Part shown: piece by piece, positions 45,890 to 53,382 of the stretch
Layout of the letters: every line of letters starts with the position of its first letter
How positions within the stretch are numbered: the stretch's first letter is position 1
DNA from: Pseudomonas sp. Irchel s3b2
GTDB lineage: Bacteria > Pseudomonadota > Gammaproteobacteria > Pseudomonadales > Pseudomonadaceae
Direction of reading: 5' to 3'
NCBI RefSeq assembly: GCF_900187445.1
Contig: NZ_FYEB01000006.1
Location: 1-64,000 of the forward strand
DNA length: 64,000 nucleotides
Program-made: the position numbers and the translations under genes
Notes under the pieces: generated by a model
Databases searched by the model: none
Told to the model about the DNA's origin: nothing
The model's input: the letters and a program-made list of their open reading frames with translations, nothing else

Positions 45890-46319
45890 GTCGGTGGATC
45901 GATACTTCATTCGCGCTACAAAACTTGCGACTGAACAATCGGGAAACAGGCTGGCGACCCAGAACAGACGTGTTTTGACAGGACTTCAGACGTGGTTGCG
46001 CGGATCATTGGCAACAGAGGATGTGGGTACTGACAGAGGGAAAAACTCAGGGCACCGCTCGCGGCAGGTGCACGCTTTTATGGCATCGCGCTTTATAAAA
46101 GTGCATGTAGCGGTTTTTTCGAGGCTTTCACCGCTTGTAGGACGTGCGCGTCAGATCATTCAACATTGATTAAAGGAGCCTGTTTAATCGTCCTCAAGGT
46201 TACTTCCTGCAAGCTACAAGATCTTGCGCCGTTGCCTACGCTTACGCCAGAATCCGCCGGCTTGTGCGCCTTGGGGTTGCTCGGTAACTTGATTCGTGTC
46301 ACTGCCCATCAGTGATCGG

Positions 46320-46521
46320 GTTTAGCAGCCTGGGGTTACAAGCAAGGTGCACAAGCTCTTGTCAGTCAGGCATTACCATGCCTGCACTTGATGGTGGTTG
46401 TGCGCAGGGCGCCTTCGGGCGCGCCGGCTTTGCTAGCTTCCCCGGTCTGCTAACCTGCGTACAGCTGCCTCCCTCTCGTTTAGCAGCAGAAGGGTTGGCA
46501 CCCAATCAGAGAAGCCAGCTT
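46320..46521 (+). other. Probable structured leader of the DUF6124 gene
   Basis: Contains the hairpin GGCGCC-TTCG-GGCGCGCC near 46408-46426, a GCTAGC/GCTAAC pair around 46432-46455, and GTTTAGCAGC twice (46319 and 46478). Long, GC-rich untranslated leaders precede related small genes in Pseudomonas, but the function is unknown to me. Confidence 0.35.
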
Positions 46522-46908
46522 ATGTTCAAGGTTACGCCAAACCCACCGGACACCGATCCGATATCCCCCTACGAACCCGGTTCAAAAAAACTCAACGAGG
46601 CCGCCGAACGCGCCCTCGATTATCACCTCAACTCGATTGCCGACATCAAAGCCACCGCGCGTAAACCGAGCAAGCTATTTGCCGTGGACCCAGAAGCGAC
46701 TAGCGAAACCCTGGCGGTTTTTTTGGTCGAGACGCTGGCTTCGGTCGATGTGATGGTCCATCAGTTGGTCGATCATCTGGAGGGTGAGTCGCGTCACGCC
46801 CTGCTGGGTATTTCGAACAGCATCATGGTGGCGGAGATCACGGCGAACCGGGTGCTGGATCAAATCGAGCCGCCTGTAGGAGCGAGGCTCGCCCGCGAAG
46901 AACGATAA
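46522..46908 (+). CDS. DUF6124 family protein with REP-derived C-terminus
   Basis: 128 residues. MFKVTPNPPDTDPISPYEPG start and helical body (KLNEAAERALDYHLN, TLAVFLVETLASVDVMVHQL, ISNSIMVAEITANRVLDQ) match the small Pseudomonas DUF6124 family of unknown function. The last 11 residues (PVGARLAREER) are encoded by a REP element, which has replaced or extended the natural end. GAGAAG is the best ribosome binding site before ATG 46522. Confidence 0.8.
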   Translation: MFKVTPNPPDTDPISPYEPGSKKLNEAAERALDYHLNSIADIKATARKPSKLFAVDPEATSETLAVFLVETLASVDVMVHQLVDHLEGESRHALLGISNSIMVAEITANRVLDQIEPPVGARLAREER

Positions 46909-46950
46909 CGCGGTGTGCCAGACCTGACGCCTTCGCGGGCAAGCCTTAAT
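46871..46950. repeat. REP pair overlapping the DUF6124 3' end
   Basis: TAGGAGCGAGGCTCGCCCGC on the left and CTTCGCGGGCAAGCC on the right, inverted. The left copy is inside the coding region. Confidence 0.85.
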
Positions 46951-46976
46951 GCCAGTCAGTTAAGCGTGATACTGAA

Positions 46977-47071
46977 CCTGTGGCGAGGGTGCTTGCTCCC
47001 GTTGGATTGCGAAGCAGTCCCTTATTGGGGCCGCTGCGCGGCCCAGCGGGAGCAAGCTCCCTCGCCACAGG
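46977..47071. repeat. Inverted REP pair
   Basis: CCTGTGGCGAGGG...GCTTGCTCCCG and CGGGAGCAAGC...CCCTCGCCACAGG, a second REP family, inverted around a GC-rich palindrome (GGCCGCTGCGCGGCC). Confidence 0.9.
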
Positions 47072-47272
47072 TTTCTCGGTGCTTGCTCTGGCTGTGTCCC
47101 TGCATGTGGCATTTGTACTTTCATGTATCCCGAGGCCGCGACCTTTTGGCGCATGCCGACTGGCCATCGATTGAGCGCCACAGGGCAACAGTTTGTTAAC
47201 ATCCGTGCGCTTTTTTTCGTCTGATTGATCAGCCACTGTAGATTCCCGTCGCTACACAGGATGCTTTTTTCC

Positions 47273-47878
47273 ATGAGTACGTTGTATACCCGTCGCACGG
47301 TCCTGCAAGGCATGAGCCTGCTGAGCCTTGGCCTGCTCGCCGGCTGCGATGACAGCAGCAAGCTGTCGTTCAAGTACGGCAAGGACCTCAGCGACAAGAT
47401 CATGGGACGTACCTTCAAGCTCAAGGACGCCCAGGGCGAGTATCGGATGCTCGGTAGCTACCGTGGCCTGATGCCGATGATCTTCTTCGGTTTCACCCAG
47501 TGCCCGGCGGTCTGCCCGACGACGCTGGCCCGTGCGGCGCAGGCGAAAAAACTGATGGGCCGCGATGGTGAGCGCCTGCAAGTGATCTTTATCACCCTGG
47601 ACCCCGAGCGCGATACGCCGCATATGCTCGACGCTTACGTGAAGACGTTCGATCCGAGTTTCGAGGCGCTGTACGGCACGCTGGAAGAAACCGCCGCCAC
47701 CGCCAAGGAGTTCGGCGTGTTTTATGAAAAGGCCCCGAGCGGTTCGACCTATACCCTCTCCCACACCGCGACCAGCTTCGTTTTCGACTCCCGAGGCAAT
47801 TTGCGCCTGGGGCTGTCCGCGTCCCTTACCGCTCAAGAGTGCGCAGAAGACCTGCTCACCGTCATGGAGGTCTGCTGA
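47273..47878 (+). CDS. SCO1/SenC family copper chaperone
   Basis: About 201 residues. Lipoprotein-type signal with lipobox LLAGC (Cys25), so anchored facing the periplasm. Thioredoxin fold with copper-binding Cys77 and Cys81 (TQCPAVCPTT) and His in TLSHTATSF. Delivers copper to or keeps reduced the CuA site of cytochrome oxidase in relatives. ATG 47261 is an alternative start. Overlaps the next copper chaperone gene by one base, forming a two-gene unit. Confidence 0.9.
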   Translation: MSTLYTRRTVLQGMSLLSLGLLAGCDDSSKLSFKYGKDLSDKIMGRTFKLKDAQGEYRMLGSYRGLMPMIFFGFTQCPAVCPTTLARAAQAKKLMGRDGERLQVIFITLDPERDTPHMLDAYVKTFDPSFEALYGTLEETAATAKEFGVFYEKAPSGSTYTLSHTATSFVFDSRGNLRLGLSASLTAQECAEDLLTVMEVC

Positions 47879-48351
47879 TGACTTCGTTCTGCGCACCACG
47901 TATTAAACAGCTGGCCTTGGCCCTTTCCCTGATCGGCACGGCCTGGCAGGTGTCCGCCCAACCCCAGGTAAACGACGCCTGGGTTCGCGCGACAGTGGCC
48001 GGCCAGCATTCGACCGGCGCCTTCATGACCCTGCAGGCCGACAGCGACAGCAAACTGCTCAGTGTGCAGTCGCCGGTAGCGAACACCGTGCAAGTTCACC
48101 AATCCAGCATGAAAGACGATGTGATGAGCATGAGCCAGGTCGAATCCGTCGCGCTGCCGGCCGGCAAACCGGTGAGTTTTGATCCCCATGGCTACCACAT
48201 CATGTTGATGGACCTGACGGCCCAGGTTAAGGAAGGCGATAAAGTGCCCCTGATCCTGACCGTGGAAAACGCCAAGGGCGAGAAAGAGACGATCAAGGTT
48301 GACGCCGAGGCGCGGGCGCTCGGCATGCAGGATCACAGCAAGATGCATTGA
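47878..48351 (+). CDS. PCu(A)C-type periplasmic copper chaperone
   Basis: 157 residues with a signal peptide cleaved near VSA-QPQ. Copper-binding pattern H-x6-M ... H-x-M is visible (VQVHQSSMKDD, VMSMSQVE, DPHGYHIMLMDL). Works with SCO proteins in metallating cytochrome oxidase. ATG overlaps the SCO stop (TGATG), indicating coupling. Confidence 0.9.
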   Translation: MTSFCAPRIKQLALALSLIGTAWQVSAQPQVNDAWVRATVAGQHSTGAFMTLQADSDSKLLSVQSPVANTVQVHQSSMKDDVMSMSQVESVALPAGKPVSFDPHGYHIMLMDLTAQVKEGDKVPLILTVENAKGEKETIKVDAEARALGMQDHSKMH

Positions 48352-48380
48352 GAGCTTTGCTGAGGATTTGTCAGCAACAC

Positions 48381-48428
48381 TTCGTAAATTACGAATTGTC
48401 GGTGAAGAATAATCGATTTTTCTTCACC
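48381..48428. promoter_or_regulatory. Two palindromes upstream of terC
   Basis: TTCGTAA-A-TTACGAA (48381-48395) and GGTGAAGAA (48401-48409) with TTCTTCACC (48420-48428). The first looks like an operator; the second may be a hairpin. A further TTGCTGA/TCAGCAA hairpin at 48357-48377 follows the copper gene and could be a weak terminator. Confidence 0.4.
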
Positions 48429-48489
48429 GCAGTCTCCCCGCTAGCATGAACTCGTCGGCTCCAGAACAAGTCCAGACAGGGAGAGCGAC

Positions 48490-49473
48490 ATGCAACCCAT
48501 GAACATCGGTGAGCTTTGGATGTGGGTCGCCTTCATCTTCTTCATCATCGCCATGCTGGCCATGGATCTGTTTGTCTTCGGCGGGCGCAAAGCGCATCGG
48601 GTATCGGTGCGCGAGGCGTCGTGCTGGGTGATTGCCTGGTGCGCGCTGGCGCTGGCCTTCGCGGGATTGCTCTGGTGGTACTTGAATGGCGAGTTCGGGC
48701 GCGAGATCGCCCAGCGCAAAACGCTGGAATTTCTCACGGGTTATTTGATCGAGCAGTCGCTGTCGATCGACAACATGTTCGTCTTCGTGATGATTTTCGG
48801 CTACTTCGCCGTGCCGCCGGAGTTGCAGCGCCGGATGTTGCTGTACGGTGTGCTCGGGGCAATCGTGATGCGTGGGGCGATGATTCTCGCCGGCGTATGG
48901 CTGGTGTCGCAGTTCGCATGGCTGTTGTATGCGTTCGGTGTGTTCCTGATCATCACCGGGTTCAAGATGCTGGCATTCGCCCATCAGCGGCCTGACCTCG
49001 ATAAAAACCCCTTATTGCGCTGGATACGCGGCCATCTGCGCGTCACCAATGGGTTTCATGGCGAGCGTTTTTTTGTGGTGCAAAACGGTCGGTACTGGGC
49101 GACGCCGATGTTTCTGGTGCTGGTGCTGATCGAGGCCAGTGACCTGATGTTTGCGGTCGACAGCATCCCGGCGATCTTCGCCGTCACCACCGATCCGTAC
49201 ATTGTGTTCACATCGAACATCTTCGCGATCATGGGCCTGCGGGCGCTGTACTTCCTGCTGGCCGACATGGCTGATCGCTTCCACCTGCTCAAATACGGTT
49301 TGGCGATCGTGCTGGTGTTCATCGGCGCCAAGATGACACTGATGCCGTGGTTTCACATGCCGGTTGAATGGTCGCTGACCGTTGTCGGCGGGATCATTCT
49401 GAGTTCGGTGCTGTTGAGCCTGATCATGAGTCGGAAAAAATCGTCTGAGAAAGATCGAATGCGATCCCTGTAG
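48490..49473 (+). CDS. TerC/Alx family membrane protein
   Basis: 327 residues with about nine membrane segments (first WMWVAFIFFIIAMLAMDLFVF). TerC signatures: LEFLTGYLIEQSLSIDNMFVF and LVLIEASDLMFAVDSIPAIFA with acidic residues in the membrane. Family members export manganese or other cations. GGGAGAG precedes the ATG. No yybP-ykoY-type riboswitch was recognised upstream. Single-gene unit. Confidence 0.9.
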   Translation: MQPMNIGELWMWVAFIFFIIAMLAMDLFVFGGRKAHRVSVREASCWVIAWCALALAFAGLLWWYLNGEFGREIAQRKTLEFLTGYLIEQSLSIDNMFVFVMIFGYFAVPPELQRRMLLYGVLGAIVMRGAMILAGVWLVSQFAWLLYAFGVFLIITGFKMLAFAHQRPDLDKNPLLRWIRGHLRVTNGFHGERFFVVQNGRYWATPMFLVLVLIEASDLMFAVDSIPAIFAVTTDPYIVFTSNIFAIMGLRALYFLLADMADRFHLLKYGLAIVLVFIGAKMTLMPWFHMPVEWSLTVVGGIILSSVLLSLIMSRKKSSEKDRMRSL

Positions 49474-49493
49474 GGGCTGCGATGCGGCGTTCC

Positions 49494-49570
49494 GACTTGC
49501 CAGCGAAAACGGCCTCACGTCAGGCAGTGCCCATGAAATCGCCGTCGTCGGCAAGCCGGGCTCCTACGGG
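49494..49570. repeat. Inverted REP pair
   Basis: CTTGCCAGCGAAAACGGC and GTCGGCAAGCCGGGCTCC around a 35-base middle. It lies between terC and folD. Confidence 0.75.
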
Positions 49571-49655
49571 TTCGACGACATTCATGACATCCTGCCCATC
49601 TGCTGCGGGTGGTACAGGGTAGTCATCGACTGGTAACCTGCGCCCTGCTCTTTCA

Positions 49656-50600
49656 ATGACGACGGTGACGCATTTGATCAGCAGTACCCCACCACTTGCC
49701 CGCGATATCGATGGCAAAGCCATTTCTGCCAAGGTCCTCGACGAGGTCCGGGAAGAGGTTCTGGCCCTGGCCGGCCAGCAGATCTATCCCGCCCTGGCGG
49801 TCGTGTTGGTCGGTGACGACCCGGCCAGCCACGTGTATGTGCGCAATAAACTGCTGCGCGCCAAGGAAGTCGGCATCCGCTCCCTTGAACACCGCCTGCC
49901 GGAAACCGCCAGCCAGGCCCAGGTTCTGGAACTGATTGCGCAACTCAATGCCGACGCCTCGGTGAACGGCATCCTGGTGCAACTGCCCTTGCCGAACGCT
50001 ATCGATGAACAGGCGGTGATCCATGCCATCGATCCAATCAAGGACGTGGATGGTTTTCATCGGGAAAACGTCGGCGGGCTGGTGCAAGGCATGGAGGTAT
50101 TGACCCCCTGCACGCCCAGCGGATGCATGCGCCTGCTGCACGAGACCTGCGGTGATGACTTGAGCGGCTTGCACGCGGTGGTCATCGGCCGTTCGAACAT
50201 TGTCGGCAAACCGATGGCGACCTTGCTGTTGCGGGCCGACTGCTCGGTCAGCGTGGTGCACTCGCGCAGCGTCGATGCCCCGGCGTTGTGCCGGTTGGCG
50301 GATATCGTGGTCGCTGCAGTGGGTCGACCGGGGTTGATCGACGCCAGTTGGCTCAAGCCCGGCGCGGTGGTGATCGATGTCGGCATCAACCGCATCGCCG
50401 ACGAGTCCGGCGACCGTCTGGTAGGCGATGTCGACTACGCCAGCGCTCGCACCGTCGCCCGTGCGATCACACCGGTTCCCGGTGGCGTTGGGCCGATGAC
50501 TATTGCCTATCTGCTGAAAAACACCCTGATCGCCACCCAGTTGCAACGCGCCGCGCAGGCCCGCGGGCAGCAGCCTGTGGACGACCTGGCGTTGAATTGA
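49656..50600 (+). CDS. folD: Methylenetetrahydrofolate dehydrogenase/cyclohydrolase
   Basis: 314 residues, slightly longer than the common 280-290. Bifunctional folate enzyme in one-carbon metabolism. Seen: [20 protein letters not shown] with the catalytic Lys, [40 protein letters not shown] and [16 protein letters not shown]. Stand-alone here, between REP elements, so it may be an additional copy rather than the main folD. Start not backed by a strong ribosome binding site. Confidence 0.93.
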   Translation: MTTVTHLISSTPPLARDIDGKAISAKVLDEVREEVLALAGQQIYPALAVVLVGDDPASHVYVRNKLLRAKEVGIRSLEHRLPETASQAQVLELIAQLNADASVNGILVQLPLPNAIDEQAVIHAIDPIKDVDGFHRENVGGLVQGMEVLTPCTPSGCMRLLHETCGDDLSGLHAVVIGRSNIVGKPMATLLLRADCSVSVVHSRSVDAPALCRLADIVVAAVGRPGLIDASWLKPGAVVIDVGINRIADESGDRLVGDVDYASARTVARAITPVPGGVGPMTIAYLLKNTLIATQLQRAAQARGQQPVDDLALN

Positions 50601-50649
50601 GCACAACGCACACGGCCCACTTCAAGGTGGGCCGTGTCGGTAATGCCAA

Positions 50650-50817
50650 ACCTGTGGGAGCGCTTCTGTGGCGAGGGGGCTTGCCCCCGTTGAGGTGCGA
50701 AGCGCCCCCGGCATTTCAAAGTTAAACCGCATCTACAGGGTTTACGACTGCTTCGCAGCCGAACGGGGCGATGCGGCGTTCCGACAAGCCCCCTCGCCAC
50801 AGAAGCCCGCTCCTACA
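50650..50817. repeat. Long inverted REP pair
   Basis: CTGTGGCGAGGGGGCTTG (50666-50683) and CAAGCCCCCTCGCCACAG (50785-50802), an 18-bp perfect inverted match around about 100 bases. Convergent region between folD and the NTF2-like gene. Confidence 0.9.
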
Positions 50818-50857
50818 TGGATTGTGACGGGCATTTGGACCGTGTCGATCAGGTCCG

Positions 50858-51376
50858 TTACTTCCCGGCGTGCAGTACTTGCGCCTGCGGCATCGCCGAA
50901 GAATGGTGGTTGAGAATCTTCCACTGCCCCCCAACCTGCTCATAGACGAAGGTGTAGCGCGCCTGCACCTGGCGGGTTTTGCCATCGGCCTCGGTCAGGA
51001 AAAAGGTGTAGACGCCGCTGTCCATGGCCACGTTAGCGCCCAATGGACGGATCTCACGGAAGTTGATCTGGCCCACCGGCTTGAGCGCCATGAAGTGATC
51101 GAAGTAGTCCTTGATCTGAGCCGGCGTGGTGCGCACCTGATTGGAAACCGTCGGCTGCAACACAGCGTTCGGCGCATACAGGTCGACCACGCTCTGAACA
51201 TTGCCGCTCTTCAATGCGCTGTTCCAATGGTCGAACAGTGCGGCGATTTCGCGGTCCTTCACGTTAGCAGGCTGCTGCGCCACGCTGCTGTAAACGTAAG
51301 GCACAGCCTCTAAGGCTTGGGCCAACGGTGCGGTCAGGGCGAACAACAGGGCGATGGCCGAGGTCTTGAATTTCAT
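50858..51376 (-). CDS. SgcJ/EcaC-type NTF2-like exported protein
   Basis: 172 residues, signal peptide cleaved near AQA-LEA. SnoaL/NTF2-like fold (EIAALFDHWNSALKSGNVQS, VVDLYAPNAVLQPTVSN, ARYTFVYEQVGGQWKILNHH). This family is annotated as SgcJ/EcaC oxidoreductase but activity is unproven. The start at 51376 gives a normal signal; the frame is open to 51442. Confidence 0.82.
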   Translation of the reverse strand: MKFKTSAIALLFALTAPLAQALEAVPYVYSSVAQQPANVKDREIAALFDHWNSALKSGNVQSVVDLYAPNAVLQPTVSNQVRTTPAQIKDYFDHFMALKPVGQINFREIRPLGANVAMDSGVYTFFLTEADGKTRQVQARYTFVYEQVGGQWKILNHHSSAMPQAQVLHAGK

Positions 51377-51547
51377 TGCGCTATTCCAATGGTGGTCGAT
51401 GGCCCTACTGTGCCGCTCGGAACGCCACCCGCCATCGGCCAACCGGAGTCATTTGCCTATGCCATTCGGCAGATGGCGCCCTGCCCTGTTAACAAGGTCT
51501 AATAACGCCCCTGCCCGAACGGGCGTGCCTGCGCCGGAACCAGTCCC

Positions 51548-52732
51548 ATGCAAAACCCTGATCATGACCCCGGTAGCGCCCTGGCCATTCGCACCCAATA
51601 TCGGCAGTCGCAAAGTCGCGCCGCGCGGCTGCGGTTGCTGGTGGATACCGGCCAGGAATTGACGCAACTGCCCCCGGAGGCGATGCGCCAACGCGTGCTG
51701 CAACGAGCTTGTGCCTTCCTGGCGATGGACCATGCGCTATTGCTGGAATGGAACGTGGATGCGCAAGTCAGAACCACCGCCAGTCACGGTAGCCGTGATC
51801 GTTTACACAGCCTCGAGCGCCTCGCCGATACCGCGATGCGCACTGCGCAATGGCAGGAGCAGCCGCATGCGGTCCTGCCCAACGTACTACGGGTGCCTTT
51901 GCGCGGCGGCGATGGCGCGGCCTTCGGTGCGTTGGTGCTGGCCAATAGTGTCAGCATCAGTGCGCCGGACACTGAGGACATCGAATCCCTGCAATTGCTC
52001 GCCACCCTGCTGGCCGCGCACTTGGAAAACCAGCGGTTGCTGGATGCCTTGGTTGCGCGTGAACGCACCATGTCCGATCTGGTGCATCGGCTGTTCAAGG
52101 CACAGGAAGACGAACGCAAACGCATGGCCTACGACCTGCACGACGGCCTGGCCCAAACCCTCGCCGGGTTGCATCAGCGCCTGCAAGGTTTTGCCGGTCG
52201 CTGCCCGCCACTGCCGGACGAACTCGGCGCGGACTTACAAACGATTCTTGCGTTAGCCCAGCATTGTGTCGGTGAAGGCCGACAACTGATCAGCGGCCTG
52301 CGCCCGACCGTGCTCGATGATTTTGGCTTGCTGAAGGCGGTCGACAAAGAAGCGGATCGCCTGCGCGACGCCGGAATCAAAGTGAACTGGAGCACGCGTT
52401 GCGAAGCACGCTTGCCCAGCCAGGTGGAGATCGCCCTGTTCCGGATTGCCCAGGAAGGCATCAACAACATTCTCAAGCACGCGCAGGCCAGCCACGTCGT
52501 CCTGACGCTGGAATTGCACGAAGGGCAAGCCTCGCTACGAGTGGACGATAACGGCAAAGGCTTTGCCATGGAACAACGGCTCGACACCTGCGGCACCCGG
52601 CATTTGGGGCTCGCCGCGATGCAAGAACGCGCGAGCCTGCTGGGCGGTGATTTCTCCTGCGTCAGCCATGCGCATGGCGGAACGCAACTGCGCGCCACCG
52701 TCCCTTCCGACCTCAATGGAACAGCTCAATGA
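51548..52732 (+). CDS. Sensor histidine kinase (NarX/DegS-like)
   Basis: 394 residues, no membrane segment. N-terminal GAF-like domain (about 25-165), HisKA_3 dimerisation domain with phosphorylated His198 in AYDLHDGLAQTL, then HATPase (RIAQEGINNILKHA, RVDDNGKGF, GLAAMQERASLLGG). Cytosolic sensing. Overlaps the next gene by ATGA. First of a four-gene signalling set. Confidence 0.9.
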   Translation: MQNPDHDPGSALAIRTQYRQSQSRAARLRLLVDTGQELTQLPPEAMRQRVLQRACAFLAMDHALLLEWNVDAQVRTTASHGSRDRLHSLERLADTAMRTAQWQEQPHAVLPNVLRVPLRGGDGAAFGALVLANSVSISAPDTEDIESLQLLATLLAAHLENQRLLDALVARERTMSDLVHRLFKAQEDERKRMAYDLHDGLAQTLAGLHQRLQGFAGRCPPLPDELGADLQTILALAQHCVGEGRQLISGLRPTVLDDFGLLKAVDKEADRLRDAGIKVNWSTRCEARLPSQVEIALFRIAQEGINNILKHAQASHVVLTLELHEGQASLRVDDNGKGFAMEQRLDTCGTRHLGLAAMQERASLLGGDFSCVSHAHGGTQLRATVPSDLNGTAQ

Positions 52733-53382
52733 CTGAAGTTTTACGTCTGGTTCTGGCGGACGATCATGAGGTCACTCGTACCGGTTTCGTCGCGCTGCTG
52801 GCGGGCCATCCGCAGTTCGAAGTGGTTGGCCAGGCCCGCGATGGCCAGGAAGCGGTGGACGTGTGCGAGCGCCTGCTGCCCGACATCGTCATCCTCGACA
52901 TTCGCATGCCCGTGCTCAACGGGCTGGGTGCGGCGCGAATTCTGCAGCAGCGCCTGCCGGCCCTGAAAGTGGTGATCTTCACCATGGACGACAGCCCGGA
53001 TCACCTGGAAGCGGCGATGAACGCCGGCGCCGTGGGTTACCTGCTCAAAGACGCCAGCCGCGATGAAGTGATCAATGCCCTGCAACGCGTCGCCGCGGGC
53101 GAGGAAGCCCTCAATAGCGCGGTCAGCGCGCGTCTGCTGCGGCGCATGACCGAGCGCAACGCCAGTGGTGCCGCGCCTGCCGAAACCCTGACCGCCCGGG
53201 AACGCCAGGTCCTCGGGCTGGTGGCCGGCGGTTGCAGCAATCGTGAAATCGGCGAAGAACTCGGCATCACTACGGGCACAGCCAAGGCCCATGTGGAACG
53301 GGTTATCGGCAAACTCGGCGCCGCCGACCGAACCCAGGCCGCTGTCCGTGGCATCGCCCTGGGCCTGGTGAGCCAGTCATGA
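52729..53382 (+). CDS. NarL/FixJ-type response regulator
   Basis: 217 residues. Receiver with phosphoacceptor Asp57 (VILDIRMP), Lys in YLLKDAS, and C-terminal LuxR-type helix-turn-helix (about 150-215: LTARERQVLGLVAGGCSNRE). Overlaps both neighbours by four bases, so coupled to the kinase before it and the hybrid kinase after it. Confidence 0.93.
   Translation: MTEVLRLVLADDHEVTRTGFVALLAGHPQFEVVGQARDGQEAVDVCERLLPDIVILDIRMPVLNGLGAARILQQRLPALKVVIFTMDDSPDHLEAAMNAGAVGYLLKDASRDEVINALQRVAAGEEALNSAVSARLLRRMTERNASGAAPAETLTARERQVLGLVAGGCSNREIGEELGITTGTAKAHVERVIGKLGAADRTQAAVRGIALGLVSQS

Noticed and set aside
45780..45900. 10-bp inverted match GATCCACCGA/TCGGTGGATC as the closing stem of the nirB leader
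   Set aside because: The right arm lies upstream of the sigma-54 promoter pattern and would not be transcribed.
45662..45910. nirB starting at 45910
   Set aside because: The extra part is the terminator/antiterminator leader; family similarity begins at MNSNVAAL.
46000..46120. NtrC sites upstream of the nirBD promoter
   Set aside because: GCACC and GGTGC blocks are present but their spacing does not fit the usual site.
48352..48489. A yybP-ykoY (manganese) riboswitch before terC
   Set aside because: Expected conserved blocks were not found; only simple palindromes are present.
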